A stretch of DNA of 64,000 nucleotides, taken from the NCBI GenBank assembly GCA_020354645.1, contig CP070652.1, forward strand, positions 4,130,629-4,194,628, written 5' to 3'. The translations under genes and the position numbers were made by a program. The notes below the pieces were generated by a model. The model saw only the letters and a program-made list of their open reading frames with translations. It was not told the DNA's origin and did not search any database. Source of the stretch: Deltaproteobacteria bacterium (lineage in GTDB: Bacteria > Desulfobacterota > Desulfobacteria > Desulfobacterales > G020354645). This document shows, piece by piece, positions 45,544 through 55,535 of this stretch (position 1 is its first letter; each line of letters begins with the position of its first letter).

Positions 45544-47781
45544 TTATTGTGCCGGCAATTCCATTACGAATTTAGCTCCTTTCGGCTGGTTATCCTGAAC
45601 GCTCACCATTCCGTTATGTTCGGATACAATCGTATTTACAATTGTTAAGCCTAAACCCATACCGGCTTTTTTGGTTGAAAAATTAGGTTCAAAAAGTCGG
45701 GTTTTGTCTTCATTGGAAATTCCGGCACCATCGTCAGCAACTTCTATCCGAGCCAATTTTAAAATCGAATCATAAGATAACGAAATGTGAATAGATCCCT
45801 CAGTTTTAATGGCTGCAATGGCATTATCTATGATATTAATCATAGCTTGTTTTATCTGTTTGCGGTCGAGGTTAAGGATTGGAAAATTGTCCGCGATGTT
45901 GGTTTCGAACCTTATATTCGGATGCCCCTCTTTATAGAGTTCTACGGTTTCTTCGATTATCGGCGGGAGTTCACAGGGTTTTGGATCGGCAGTGGGAAAC
46001 TTTGCAAAGGCGGAAAACTCATTGACCACATTGCGAATCAACTCGACATGGTCGATAATCATTCGGATACATTCCTCGAAAACCGGGTCGTTTTGTTGAT
46101 CGGAATATTTTCGCTGCAGACGTTGAGCCGAAAGGGTTATGGGGGTCAAAGGGTTTTTGACCTCATGGGCAATTCTGCGGGCGACTTCACGCCAAGCGAC
46201 CATGCGCTGGGCCTTTTCAAGCTCGGTCAAATCATCAAATACCATGACGCCCCCCATGTAATTGCCGCCGTCATCTTTGAGCGCACTCACATGGACCATA
46301 AAGCTACGCGGACGGTTTTCAATTGTTAATTTTAATGGGAACTCTACGGCATCATTTTTTGAGCTAGTCAGACTCTCCATAATTTCGCCGGCAAAGTGGA
46401 GGTGTTTTCCGTTGAGCAGATGCTTATAACTTTTATTGAGAACCACCTCTGCATGGAGATTCAACATCTTTTCAGCTGATTTATTAATTGTTGTAATAAA
46501 ACCATCGGCATCAAAGGTTATAACACCTGTGGAGACATTTTTTAAAACTATTTCCATGTATTGACGTCGTTTTTCAATTTCTACATTCTGTTGTTGCAGC
46601 ATGAGGGCGGAAAGTTCCAGCTGCTCTCTGCTTTGACGCAGATCATGCGTCATTTTGTTAAAGGACTCCACCAGGCTACCGATTTCATCATCAGCCACCA
46701 TGTCGATACTGAAGCTCAATTCCCCTTCAGCAACTCTCCGGGTTCCTTCAGCCAGCTCTTTGATAGGAATACTTATAGTTTTTGCCAGATAGAAACCAAA
46801 CCATACGGCACAAAATAATACGAGCAATGCCACAATTGAAAGTGTTATATAATAAGTTATCTGAATAGGTTCTTTAAGTAGTTTTATTTGCTGATATTCT
46901 TCAAAACCTCTTGAAATAGACTTCATATTCTGCGCAAGATCCGGCGGAATCAGCATAGCCAACGCAACAAAAGCCTTGGCATCGGAGTGCGGTACGCCAA
47001 ATGGAACCGTGCCGAATGTTCTTATAAGTTCACCACTGGGAACAAATTCTGCTACAGACCAGATGCCTTTGGGTGCGCTGTCTGACATGAGCTTGTCAGC
47101 CGATACCACACTGAAAGATTTGTCTTCCAGTTCCGGCGCCAGAGCAAAAGTGATGCGCTTTGCCTTCACATTGTAAACCTCAACGGCATCGATATTAAAT
47201 TCGCGCTGAACAATCTGAATATAGCGGGACAGCTCACCTCTATTTTCAGGATCCAGCAGTCTTTTCTTTCCAACCTGATATGCGACTCTTTCCAGGAAGA
47301 ACTTATTGTTGTCCTCAACACTTCTATATATGGTTCTGCCAACCGATAATGAGTTTTCGAGGGCGTGTTCCACCGGCGCGTTGAACCAGAATTCAAGACT
47401 GGAGGTAATAAAATTAATGGAAAAGAAAAATAGTACGATGGTAGGCAAAAGCGTCAGCGCAATAAACGCGACAACCAGCCTCGTCCGAAGCTTGGCCCCC
47501 ATAACCTTGCGCTTGCGATCATAAAGCAGTTTAACCAGATTTCTGAATACTAAAAATATCAGAAGTATAAGTAACAACAAATTGATGTTTATCAGGATGA
47601 ACATCAATATGGTGTTGGATACCGGAAAGTCGGAACCGAAATTAATGATGCGATTTTCGACAAAAGTCAAAAGCACAACAACGGCGATGATGATAATTAT
47701 GAGAGCGCCCTCCCGCTTGCGTCTCTTAATATCCTCCTCAGAAGCAAAAGATTTTGAATTGTCGGGATTTAGGGTGTTCAT
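45544..47781 (-). CDS. NtrY-like membrane sensor histidine kinase
   Basis: 745 aa. Three membrane helices near the N-terminus (about 25-42, 58-80, 102-124), a periplasmic sensor of about 185 residues, a fourth helix at about 311-333, HAMP (about 333-385), PAS (about 405-520), HisKA with His539 in RRIAHEVKNPLTPI, and HATPase (DNAIAAIK, DDGAGISN, GMGLGLTIVNTI). Domain order and length match NtrY. Signals to the NtrX-like regulator. The two genes follow the DUF4390 gene on the same strand. Confidence 0.88.
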   Translation of the reverse strand: MNTLNPDNSKSFASEEDIKRRKREGALIIIIIAVVVLLTFVENRIINFGSDFPVSNTILMFILININLLLLILLIFLVFRNLVKLLYDRKRKVMGAKLRTRLVVAFIALTLLPTIVLFFFSINFITSSLEFWFNAPVEHALENSLSVGRTIYRSVEDNNKFFLERVAYQVGKKRLLDPENRGELSRYIQIVQREFNIDAVEVYNVKAKRITFALAPELEDKSFSVVSADKLMSDSAPKGIWSVAEFVPSGELIRTFGTVPFGVPHSDAKAFVALAMLIPPDLAQNMKSISRGFEEYQQIKLLKEPIQITYYITLSIVALLVLFCAVWFGFYLAKTISIPIKELAEGTRRVAEGELSFSIDMVADDEIGSLVESFNKMTHDLRQSREQLELSALMLQQQNVEIEKRRQYMEIVLKNVSTGVITFDADGFITTINKSAEKMLNLHAEVVLNKSYKHLLNGKHLHFAGEIMESLTSSKNDAVEFPLKLTIENRPRSFMVHVSALKDDGGNYMGGVMVFDDLTELEKAQRMVAWREVARRIAHEVKNPLTPITLSAQRLQRKYSDQQNDPVFEECIRMIIDHVELIRNVVNEFSAFAKFPTADPKPCELPPIIEETVELYKEGHPNIRFETNIADNFPILNLDRKQIKQAMINIIDNAIAAIKTEGSIHISLSYDSILKLARIEVADDGAGISNEDKTRLFEPNFSTKKAGMGLGLTIVNTIVSEHNGMVSVQDNQPKGAKFVMELPAQ

Positions 47782-47826
47782 GGTAATAAAGGAAGGTAAA
47801 TTTAATTCTTATATCAGTTGGTTGTT

Positions 47827-48378
47827 TTAGAAGATAAAGTCAATTGTATACCAATCGGTTTCAAAATCCCATAAAGAAAACAGAAAATAATGCAAGTAGA
47901 AAGGTAGGGTTAGCTTGCTAACCTCGGCCTTCGCTCTGATTTGGTACTGCCTGCCCTTTTCAAGCGCCTTTAACGGATAAATTTTTAGACTGTCAATCCG
48001 CGTCATCAGCTTTTGGGCTACATCAAAGGATTGCGTAACAACAGGGTTGCTATTTTTCCAGGATCGTTTGATACTAAAATTTTTTTTCAGGTTGTCGTAT
48101 TTAATCGTGTGGGTTAACTTGATGTTGGCTACCTTTTTATCAAACCATATACTGCGGACGCGATATAGCGATATATTAAAGGAGAAAGTCGCTGGCACAC
48201 CACTGAGGATGGCACTTTTCAGCTTTTCTCTGAAGGCGCCTTCAAGTGTTAAGAAAATCAACAGATCATCACGGGTATTGGAAACATTGATATTTGACAA
48301 CCGTGCGTCTTGAGCTAAAATTGGACTCTGCAGCAAAAAAAATAAAATAAGCAATATGCAAAATGCTTTCCAGTTCAT
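47827..48378 (-). CDS. DUF4390 exported protein
   Basis: 183 aa from the ATG at 48378; a TTG at 48390 is in frame and also possible. Signal peptide MNWKAFCILLILFFLLQSP, cleavage probably near ILAQ-DA. The rest is beta-rich (LIFLTLEGAF, SFNISLYRVRSIW) and ends WDFETDWYTIDFIF, the DUF4390 pattern. Function unknown, but DUF4390 genes are repeatedly found just upstream of ntrYX-like pairs, suggesting an envelope-linked role. Periplasmic. Confidence 0.8.
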   Translation of the reverse strand: MNWKAFCILLILFFLLQSPILAQDARLSNINVSNTRDDLLIFLTLEGAFREKLKSAILSGVPATFSFNISLYRVRSIWFDKKVANIKLTHTIKYDNLKKNFSIKRSWKNSNPVVTQSFDVAQKLMTRIDSLKIYPLKALEKGRQYQIRAKAEVSKLTLPFYLHYFLFSLWDFETDWYTIDFIF

Positions 48379-48569
48379 GGTCCTCGCCAAATCTTCTAGC
48401 CACCTTGAATAGGATATTCCTCTTCCAGCAAACAGGGATCGCTGAACACTATCTGTTTAAGATACTGGAAAATTTTTTATTGAATCGATGACTAAAATCT
48501 TAGAAGAATTATAGGGTAAAATATCTAGTATTCATATCGAAAACCCTCTTAAATTGCAAGAGATTTTGA

Positions 48570-49454
48570 TCAAGCGGAGGGAAGATCGGAATAACCGGGA
48601 ACGATACGCGTCTCCCATGATCTTTTTTCAGAAAAGAATTTTTCAAGAAATGCATGGTTGAATGCATGACCGGATTTTTCCACTACCAAATGACCAAGTA
48701 TCGGCATACCGAGGAGGGAAAAATCCCCCAGACAATCAAGTATTTTATGACGCACAAACTCGTCCGAATAACGCAGACCATCTTGGTTTAGAATCCGGTT
48801 TTTATCAATTACCACAGCGTTTTCTAAAGAACCGCCGCGTGCCAACCCGTAACGTTTCATATATTCTACTTCATGTAAAAAACCGAATGTTCTGGCTCTG
48901 CATATTTCAGCCTCAAAGACATCATCTGAGATCTCCATCTCATAGGATTGCTGCCCAATCAATGGGTGATCAAACTCTATGGAGCATGTTATTTTAAAGG
49001 TGTCCGCTGGATAAACAGCAACTTTTTTGCTGTCTTCTTCAAGCACGATTGGTTCCTTGATTACAAAAAAGTGCCTGGCCGCAGGCTGCTCTTTGATACC
49101 GGCAGTTTTGATCAAGTCGATAAAAGGACCGGCGCTTCCGTCCATCACCGGCACTTCATAGGCATCCAGCTCAACCATTGCGTTGTCGATTGAAAACCCT
49201 GCAAAACTGGCCATCAAATGCTCAATGGTTGAAACGATACAACCGTTGCTCCCGATGACCGTTGCCAGGCTTGTATCCACGACCTTGTTAAAGTGTGCGT
49301 TTATGCTTGGATTGTCTTGAAGATCGGTTCTTATGAATTTTATTCCATAATTAATCGGTGCAGGCTTAATTGTGAGATTGACCGCTTTGCCTGAATGAAG
49401 GCCGATACCTGAACAAGAACCGGGTTGTTCCAGCGTTCTCTGTTGGTAATGCAT
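48570..49454 (-). CDS. lpxC: UDP-3-O-acyl-N-acetylglucosamine deacetylase
   Basis: 294 aa. N-terminal QRTLEQPGSCSGIGLHSGK, zinc ligand His79 in VSTIEHLMASFAG, and RHKILDCLGDFSLLG with the other zinc ligands, plus the catalytic His in GHAFNHAFLEKF. Commits UDP-GlcNAc to lipid A synthesis. Standard length. Confirms an LPS-bearing diderm. It is separated by 180 nt from the DUF4390 gene and is divergent from comM. Confidence 0.95.
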   Translation of the reverse strand: MHYQQRTLEQPGSCSGIGLHSGKAVNLTIKPAPINYGIKFIRTDLQDNPSINAHFNKVVDTSLATVIGSNGCIVSTIEHLMASFAGFSIDNAMVELDAYEVPVMDGSAGPFIDLIKTAGIKEQPAARHFFVIKEPIVLEEDSKKVAVYPADTFKITCSIEFDHPLIGQQSYEMEISDDVFEAEICRARTFGFLHEVEYMKRYGLARGGSLENAVVIDKNRILNQDGLRYSDEFVRHKILDCLGDFSLLGMPILGHLVVEKSGHAFNHAFLEKFFSEKRSWETRIVPGYSDLPSA

Positions 49455-49632
49455 ATTTCAGGATACCTTATCACCCGTCCGGATTAAAAAGTTTAGATTC
49501 TTTTTCCACATTTTCAGGAGAATTACAATAATAAAGTGCGTTTCAAACAACATTTTTACAAAAATTAAAAGATTGTCCGTAACAATTTGATCTGTTATAG
49601 GATATCATCTCTGGAGATCGTTTGGTTTACTT

Positions 49633-49710
49633 GACCGGTTCGCTTCCCTGCAAGCCCCGCCTTTTAAGGTGGGGTAGAGGGAAGCCCCGCCTTTTAAGGC
49701 GGGGAGCTTC
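49633..49710 (-). repeat. Dispersed palindromic repeat, family 1 (double copy, inverted)
   Basis: Read on the minus strand: GAAGCTCCCCGCCTTAAAAG plus GCGGGGCTTCCC, a second CCCCACCTTAAAAGGCGGGG, then CTTGCAGGGAAGCGAACCGG. Perfect CCCCGCCTT/AAGGCGGGG stems. It occupies the lpxC-comM divergent gap (361 bases), in which I see no gene. Confidence 0.75.
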
Positions 49711-49815
49711 ACTCCTCTGCTTGTAAAATGGCGCCCTTTAGATTGCAATGATCCGCCATTTTCTATGTTACTCTGAATAAAAAAGACACCTTATCGAGTC
49801 AGTATCGGAGGAAAC

Positions 49816-51351
49816 TTGCTGGCAAAGATACTCAGCAGCGCTGTTATAGGTGTTGATGCCTATCTGGTGGAAGTCGAGGTCGACATCACCAACGGTCTGC
49901 CCACATTTACCACCGTTGGGTTACCGGAAGCTGCGGTTAAGGAAAGCAAAGAAAGAGTTAAATCTGCAATTAGCAATTCAGGATATTCATTCCCAGATGA
50001 CAGAATCACCGTCAATCTAGCACCGGCCAACATAAAAAAGGAAGGCACCGGTTTTGACCTGCCCATTGCATTGGGTATATTGGTGGCAACCCAAATCATT
50101 CCCCAGAACATTACCACAAAATATTTGATGCTCGGTGAGTTATCGCTAGATGGCCGCATAAAACCTGTAAACGGCTCCCTTCCCATGGCTCTTGCGGCCA
50201 AAAAAGCCGGCTATACCGGAATTATTGTCCCTTTTGAAAACGGACCGGAGGCTTCGGTGGTCAATGAAATATCCGTAATTCCGGTAAAAAACTTGTCCGA
50301 ATTGGTGGCCTTCTTACGCGGGTTTGCTCGAATAAAACCAATTGAAACAGACATTTCCGCCATTTTTCGACAGGAAGGTCCTTCTGAACTCGATTTTTCT
50401 GAAGTTATGGGACAGGAGCACACCAAACGGGCTATGGAAATCGCGGCTGCCGGCGGTCATAACTTGATTATGATTGGTCCTCCAGGATCGGGTAAAACCA
50501 TGCTGGCCAAGCGCCTGCCGACCATCCTCCCGCCGATGACATTCAATGAAGCCATCGAGACGACAAAAATATTCAGTGTGGTGGGGATGCTGACAAAGGA
50601 CCAGGCCTTGGTTACTCAGAGGCCATTCCGATCCCCACATCATACCATTTCAGATGCCGGGTTAATCGGAGGCGGTCATAACCCCAGACCCGGAGAAGTA
50701 AGTTTAGCCCATAACGGCGTTCTTTTTCTGGATGAACTTCCCGAGTTCAAAAAGCATGTATTGGAGGTTCTGCGCCAGCCGCTGGAAGATTTAAAAGTGA
50801 CAATTGCAAGAGCGGCTTCAACCATCACCTATCCGGCCAGTTTTATGATGATCGCCGCTATGAATCCTTGTCCGTGCGGATATTTCTCCGATCCCAAACA
50901 TGAATGCCGGTGCAGTTTTCACCAGATCCAACGCTACCGCTCCAAGATATCCGGACCCCTGCTGGACAGGATCGATATTCATGTCGAAGTGCCTGCAGTA
51001 CCCTACAAAGATCTCATGGATGAATCGAATGCAGAGTCTTCAACACAAATCCGAAAACGGGTGGAAGCTGCCCGCCGGATTCAATCCCAAAGATTTTCTC
51101 GGACAAAAATTTACTGCAACGCCCAGATGAGTGGTCGTCACCTCAAAAAACATTGCCGAATTGACGCTGCTTCTAACCGCTTGCTTGAAGCCGCCATCGA
51201 CAAACTGGGTCTTTCCGCACGTGCCTATAACCGTATTCTGAAAATTGCACGCACCATTGCCGATCTGGATGGGAAAACCGATATTCAGGTAGACCAGATT
51301 TCAGAGGCGGTTCAGTACCGAAACCTCGACAGAGGTAAAGGGTTGGTCTAA
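49816..51351 (+). CDS. comM: YifB/ComM-family Mg-chelatase-like AAA+ ATPase
   Basis: 511 aa, starting with TTG; GGAGGA (49807-49812) at ideal spacing supports it and the protein then begins [22 protein letters not shown], as family members do. N-terminal ChlI/Lon-protease-like domain to about 190, AAA+ Walker [17 protein letters not shown], Walker [27 protein letters not shown], and [10 protein letters not shown] with CRCS. ComM is a hexameric helicase that promotes branch migration in natural transformation. A competence link is of interest next to a type IV pilus operon 14 kb away. Confidence 0.92.
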   Translation: MLAKILSSAVIGVDAYLVEVEVDITNGLPTFTTVGLPEAAVKESKERVKSAISNSGYSFPDDRITVNLAPANIKKEGTGFDLPIALGILVATQIIPQNITTKYLMLGELSLDGRIKPVNGSLPMALAAKKAGYTGIIVPFENGPEASVVNEISVIPVKNLSELVAFLRGFARIKPIETDISAIFRQEGPSELDFSEVMGQEHTKRAMEIAAAGGHNLIMIGPPGSGKTMLAKRLPTILPPMTFNEAIETTKIFSVVGMLTKDQALVTQRPFRSPHHTISDAGLIGGGHNPRPGEVSLAHNGVLFLDELPEFKKHVLEVLRQPLEDLKVTIARAASTITYPASFMMIAAMNPCPCGYFSDPKHECRCSFHQIQRYRSKISGPLLDRIDIHVEVPAVPYKDLMDESNAESSTQIRKRVEAARRIQSQRFSRTKIYCNAQMSGRHLKKHCRIDAASNRLLEAAIDKLGLSARAYNRILKIARTIADLDGKTDIQVDQISEAVQYRNLDRGKGLV

Positions 51352-51743
51352 CGGCTATAAGGTATTTGTGCTTATAAAGATTGCGACGAATACCCCAGCG
51401 CCGCACGAGATGGTGTGAAATGCGCAGGCTCTCGCCGAAGAAGTGCCCGCATCAACTCAACTCTGGAATGAGTTTGCACCATAACGAAAAAGTGAACCCC
51501 TGAGAGGACCGTTAAAGCCATCAGGGGTTCTACTGGGCATTGAAATTCGTACTCCGCTCAACTCCGTCCCGGCACAGCATCAAAGCAACACCACTGCAGC
51601 ATCAGATGCAACCAACTCAAAAATGCCCATAACTATTTTCTGTATGAAAATATTGCACGCTACCTACCCTAATCCCAGCTCCCTTGTCAACACAAAAATG
51701 CATCTAAAATCAATTTTAAGTTTGATCGAAATGTCTTGATTTT
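51352..51743. other. Intergenic region with one hairpin
   Basis: 392 bases between convergent comM and the PilZ gene. GAACCCCTGA (51494-51503) and TCAGGGGTTC (51521-51530) form a 10-bp perfect stem, but no T run follows on either strand, so it is not a standard terminator. Nothing else recognised. Confidence 0.5.
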
Positions 51744-52166
51744 CTATTTTTTTTCTTTTTCAGCCGTTAGGCTTTTGATGGTCGAATTAAATTTTACACC
51801 GAACCCGCCATCAGGCAGTACTCTAGCTATTTTACCGGCTATCTTGACATGTTCGTTGGTATTGGGAAGTTCGAAGGCCAGAGTAATCTCCTGCCCGACG
51901 GAAAGGGATTCGCTGGTTTCAATCAGAACACCATCAGAGCTTATGTTTTGTATAAATCCCCTGAACACACGGTCTTTGGTAGCAAAATCCACATCCTTGA
52001 AATATTGCTCTCTGGTCGCTTTCCTTCTTCCCTTATGCACTTTTTCTTCGAGTTTTTCTAACAGAGCTTGGCGTTCAAGGGTAGACATTTTGAGGATCAA
52101 ATCAAAGAGGCGGGCGGTAATCACAGAAATGTTGGGATCCTTTAATCGTTTTTCGATATCATTCAT
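51744..52166 (-). CDS. PilZ-domain protein (putative c-di-GMP receptor)
   Basis: 140 aa. An N-terminal helical part (about 1-45, DLILKMSTLERQALLEKLEEK) precedes a PilZ domain with RKATR (RxxxR, residues 48-52) and NISSDG (D/NxSxxG, 74-79), the two motifs that bind cyclic di-GMP, and a VKFNSTIKSL end. Likely an adaptor controlling motility, adhesion or exopolysaccharide. Stands alone, 190 nt from the cNMP-binding gene. Confidence 0.85.
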   Translation of the reverse strand: MNDIEKRLKDPNISVITARLFDLILKMSTLERQALLEKLEEKVHKGRRKATREQYFKDVDFATKDRVFRGFIQNISSDGVLIETSESLSVGQEITLAFELPNTNEHVKIAGKIARVLPDGGFGVKFNSTIKSLTAEKEKK

Positions 52167-52355
52167 TTCACAGGTCCCCTCTTAATAGGATGTTGGAAGC
52201 CGCGAATCGATAACTATACGTCGAAATAAAAGAAGATACCGAAATATTTGTTTAACAAATATCCGTAAGTTTGTCAAATAAACGCTTGCGTTCAGCCCAT
52301 CAACATTTTTCGGATCATTTGCAGGAAAGCCTTGGAAGATTTAAAGGACTATTAT

Positions 52356-52883
52356 TTAACTTTCACTCATAAAATCCTGAACAAGTGAATCAAGGTCATC
52401 GAGATCGATTACCGATTGCTTTTCAAAAGCAAGTTCTTGATTCGCTTCCCGGAGTTTATTCAGCAAGCTGTGCACGATGAGCATCAGAATCTTATTGCCC
52501 GCCTGGGGATTATCTTTGATAAATGACATCATCTGTTTGCGGTGCATTCTTAATACTACGGTATCTTCCGAACTCGTCACATCAGCAGTTCTTTTTTCGG
52601 TCATAAATATCGCCGATTCACCAAAGACCTCTCCTTTACCAATCGTGCATATAAAAACTTCGTGACCGTCAAGTTCTCGCAGTGAAACATGAACACTTCC
52701 CTGGATGATACCATAAAAATATGGACTTACATCACCCAAGTAAATAATCTTCTCACCTTTTTTATACTTTAGAATCTCTGCTCTCGAGAATATGTTTCCA
52801 AGTTCCTCTTCTGTCAGGTAGCTGAATAAAGAAATATTCCTAATCAAGGGTCTAAAGTGTTTCATATTTTCTGTTTCAGACAT
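52356..52883 (-). CDS. Cyclic-nucleotide-binding domain protein
   Basis: 175 aa. One cNMP-binding beta roll (about 15-130): GIIQGSVHVSLRE, phosphate-binding cassette GEVFGESAIFMTEKRTADV with the Arg-Thr that holds the cyclic phosphate, then a C-terminal helix. No DNA-binding HTH is present (CRP-like N-terminal half only), so it is a sensor/adaptor rather than a CRP transcription factor. A MITE lies 45 bases upstream of its start. Confidence 0.82.
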   Translation of the reverse strand: MSETENMKHFRPLIRNISLFSYLTEEELGNIFSRAEILKYKKGEKIIYLGDVSPYFYGIIQGSVHVSLRELDGHEVFICTIGKGEVFGESAIFMTEKRTADVTSSEDTVVLRMHRKQMMSFIKDNPQAGNKILMLIVHSLLNKLREANQELAFEKQSVIDLDDLDSLVQDFMSES

Positions 52884-52928
52884 GGGCGCAAATCTCCTGC
52901 TTCACTGATAGAACTTTCCAGAAGTATA

Positions 52929-53144
52929 TCAGGGACGGGGTATTATTTTCACGGCAAGATGATCACGTCGGTGCCGCTAAATGGCTGGTGGCCACGGCCG
53001 TTTGGATAGTCAAATGACGGTAACCGTTTTTTGGGACAGTAATGTTGTAATCAGCGGGCGCCAAATTGAAAGGCAGTTGCCGTCTCGGAGCCCAGTCGGC
53101 AATGATTCGGTATCTTGTCGTCGAAAAAATTGCCCCGACCCCCA
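52929..53144. mobile_element. Family-2 MITE (second copy)
   Basis: 216 bp. Left end TCAGGGACGGGGTATTATT then TTCACGGCAAGATGAT; reverse complement of the right end TTTGGGGGTCGGGGCAATT then TTTTCGACGACAAGATACC. Same terminal layout as the 43341 element, but the ends are less alike, so it is older. Interior without an ORF. It fills most of the 363-base gap between the cNMP-binding gene and the next gene; I see no gene there. Confidence 0.7.
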
Positions 53145-53246
53145 AAGTATATAGAGCTGCTGCTTAAGTGTCAAGCTAACCGGCTGAGTGAGAAGATGTT
53201 TTTAGAAGGAAAACATAATTCGCCCGCGTATTACTCTATTAATAGA

Positions 53247-53480
53247 TTAAAGATTTCTTCTTGCCGCATAGCAACGCCGTTCAAAATAAGATGAGCTCCT
53301 TTTATCATAAACGGCTTCATTCTCATGGATAAGTTTAGGTCCACCTTCCCACGCACCGCATGCCATAACAGCTGTCTCTCCCAGGGTGAACTTTCTGCCA
53401 CAGGCGGGACATCCTTCTTCGTTTAATGAATTCAGCTTTTCAAGATCAATGATATACCTTTGCCGTTTTTGCTTTCTCAT
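53247..53480 (-). CDS. Small zinc-ribbon-like hypothetical protein
   Basis: 77 aa. Basic N-terminus MRKQKRQRYIIDLEKL, then EEGCPACGRKFTLGETAVMACGAWEGGPKLI and a final RRCYAAR. CPAC plus the later cysteines (Cys in MACG and RRC) could hold one zinc. Soluble, no membrane segment. I recognise similar short proteins in Desulfobacterota but no function is known. Confidence 0.55.
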   Translation of the reverse strand: MRKQKRQRYIIDLEKLNSLNEEGCPACGRKFTLGETAVMACGAWEGGPKLIHENEAVYDKRSSSYFERRCYAARRNL

Positions 53481-53670
53481 CAGTGCTCCAATGCCAACAG
53501 TATAAAAGCGATTAATTTTTGGCAGATGTGGATAAAATGCAGTTTATCCATAACTAGCATATGTAAAATTAATCGCATGCCGGACAGATGTCAAGCAGAT
53601 CTGATACAGCCTTTTAGGAAGAATGGCGGTGCTTTTCACTATTGACAGGAGGACAAGCATAATTAAATAA

Positions 53671-53844
53671 TTGAGGGATCGGGGTGTTTTTTTGATCCAT
53701 TGTCTTCAGTCTTTTGTTTTTCTGCAATTTGGCACGCAGCCACCGAAGGTTGAATGCGCAGGGGGCAAGTATCCCCTGCTGCCAAATTGCTTAGAAAAAC
53801 AAAGACGGGATGCACAGGGTCAAAAAAACTCCCCGACCCCTCGA
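53671..53844. mobile_element. Family-2 MITE (third copy, near-complete hairpin)
   Basis: 174 bp. Left arm starts TTGAGGGATCGGGGTG, T run, GATCC; the reverse complement of the right arm starts TCGAGGGGTCGGGGAG, T run, GACCC. The arms also pair internally (TCTTTTGTTTTTCTGC and GCAATTTGG blocks), so almost the whole element folds into one long imperfect hairpin. No ORF. It sits in the 434-base gap before the transglutaminase gene. Confidence 0.8.
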
Positions 53845-53914
53845 ATAATTTTATATTTGAAAAAATATGATTGTCTGAACGATATACGATAAAAATATTC
53901 GTGAGTAAAAAAAC

Positions 53915-55435
53915 ATGAAACATCTCTATCGCCTTGAAATCTTTATGACACTTATTATGTTCGTGTTTTTTATTAGCTGTGCAGAAAAGTATTTTCGACA
54001 ATCCCCCCGACAACCATTATCACCGGAGTACCTCATGCTTTCAGAATGGCCGCCAACCGAATATTGGACAGGTATCGTGTTTAACGGCGCCCGCATTGGT
54101 TTTTCTCATTTCAAGCTGAACCCAGCAGAAGGACACAGTGATCTGTATGACATCCACTCGGAGGCCTATTTTCATATCCGTTTTCTAATGTTTGATAAAA
54201 GGATTAAGCTCAAATCATTCGACCGGGTGGGCAATGATCTGTCTTTGATTCGTTTTTATTATGAATACGATCTTGATGGAAATAAATTAGGATTGAAGGG
54301 TCGGAAAATTGACAACCAGCTTGAGGTCGAGATTTTGACACGGGGTCAGATCCATCGCCAAATCATACCTCTAAGCGACAAAATATATCCTACAAGTGTC
54401 ATCACGCTCTACCCGGTAATGCATGGCTTGGCTGTAGACCGCCGTTACACATACCTGGTTTATGACGGTGAAACAAAATCAATAGCCACTGTTAAGCAGG
54501 ATGTTCTAGCTTATGAGGAAAGCGATTTATTTCCGGGTCAAGCTTTTAGGGTTCACACCCGCCTTCATGGCCACAGTGTTAACAGCTGGATTGATTCCCA
54601 GGGAAGGCCATTGCTTGAGATGTCTCTTGGCGGAGTGATTATCTCAACTTTGGAAAGCAAAAAAAAAGCTCAAAAATATCTTACAACCGCAGCAATAAAT
54701 AAGGATGAAGCCCTTCGGGATTTCAGCCTGATAAAGACGAATGTCGCTATTGACAATCCATCCGGGGTCACATCCATGGAAGTTGTTCTTTCAGGGCTGA
54801 GTAAAAGCGCCACCTTAGCGTTCGATCAACGCCAACAATGCCAGCGCAGAGAAGAAAATTTTTTTTGCCGAACAAATACACAAATCCAAAAGGGGGCTGC
54901 CGCCCCATCACCTGTCGATGCAGACCATATAAGTCGATACCTACAACCTTCCTTCAGCGTCCCGTCTCGTAATCCATTAATCCATCAATTGGCAAATAAC
55001 ATCGTTAAGGACACCCGCGAAACACTTCATCGCATTGAATCGCTTTTGGAGTGGATTCAAGATAACATCGAACAAAAACCCACTGATGTATTTACAGCAT
55101 TGGATGTGCTGGAGGACAGGAAGGCCGAATGCCAGGGACACAGCTTGCTTTATACGGCCTTTGCCCGTGCACTCACAATTCCCACTCGGGTAGTAAACGG
55201 TGTTGTATATTCCAAAAATCACCGGGGTTTTCTTTATCACACCTGGGCTGAAAGCTTGGTAGATGATCGCTGGATTGCCGTTGATCCAACTTTTAAACAA
55301 ATTCCTGCAGATGCCACCCACATCAAGCTGATTGAAGGAGAGCTCATGAGCGATCTATTACCCTTGGCGGATTTAATCGGTAACCTAGAGATACAGATTC
55401 TGGCAGTGCGTGACCAGCAAACACCGCCGAGGTAA
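53915..55435 (+). CDS. Transglutaminase-like lipoprotein
   Basis: 506 aa. N-terminal signal MKHLYRLEIFMTLIMFVFF ending ISC (Cys22; a slightly unusual lipobox). Residues about 35-370 are beta-rich and unrecognised. The C-terminal transglutaminase-core domain has the catalytic Cys in RKAECQGHSLLYTAFARAL, His in FLYHTWAESLVDDRW and Asp in IAVDPTFKQ. Such proteins act as cysteine proteases or amidases. Likely outer-membrane or periplasmic. No clear partner genes; the nearest is the HTH two-CW protein. Confidence 0.8.
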   Translation: MKHLYRLEIFMTLIMFVFFISCAEKYFRQSPRQPLSPEYLMLSEWPPTEYWTGIVFNGARIGFSHFKLNPAEGHSDLYDIHSEAYFHIRFLMFDKRIKLKSFDRVGNDLSLIRFYYEYDLDGNKLGLKGRKIDNQLEVEILTRGQIHRQIIPLSDKIYPTSVITLYPVMHGLAVDRRYTYLVYDGETKSIATVKQDVLAYEESDLFPGQAFRVHTRLHGHSVNSWIDSQGRPLLEMSLGGVIISTLESKKKAQKYLTTAAINKDEALRDFSLIKTNVAIDNPSGVTSMEVVLSGLSKSATLAFDQRQQCQRREENFFCRTNTQIQKGAAAPSPVDADHISRYLQPSFSVPSRNPLIHQLANNIVKDTRETLHRIESLLEWIQDNIEQKPTDVFTALDVLEDRKAECQGHSLLYTAFARALTIPTRVVNGVVYSKNHRGFLYHTWAESLVDDRWIAVDPTFKQIPADATHIKLIEGELMSDLLPLADLIGNLEIQILAVRDQQTPPR

Positions 55436-55535
55436 ATGTTGCCAAGATGCATGAATGTATCTCCTCATCGAAAAGCGGTTTTTTCGACTGATATGGCGTG
55501 ATTATATAAAAGTCCAGATAAACTGGAAATATAGT

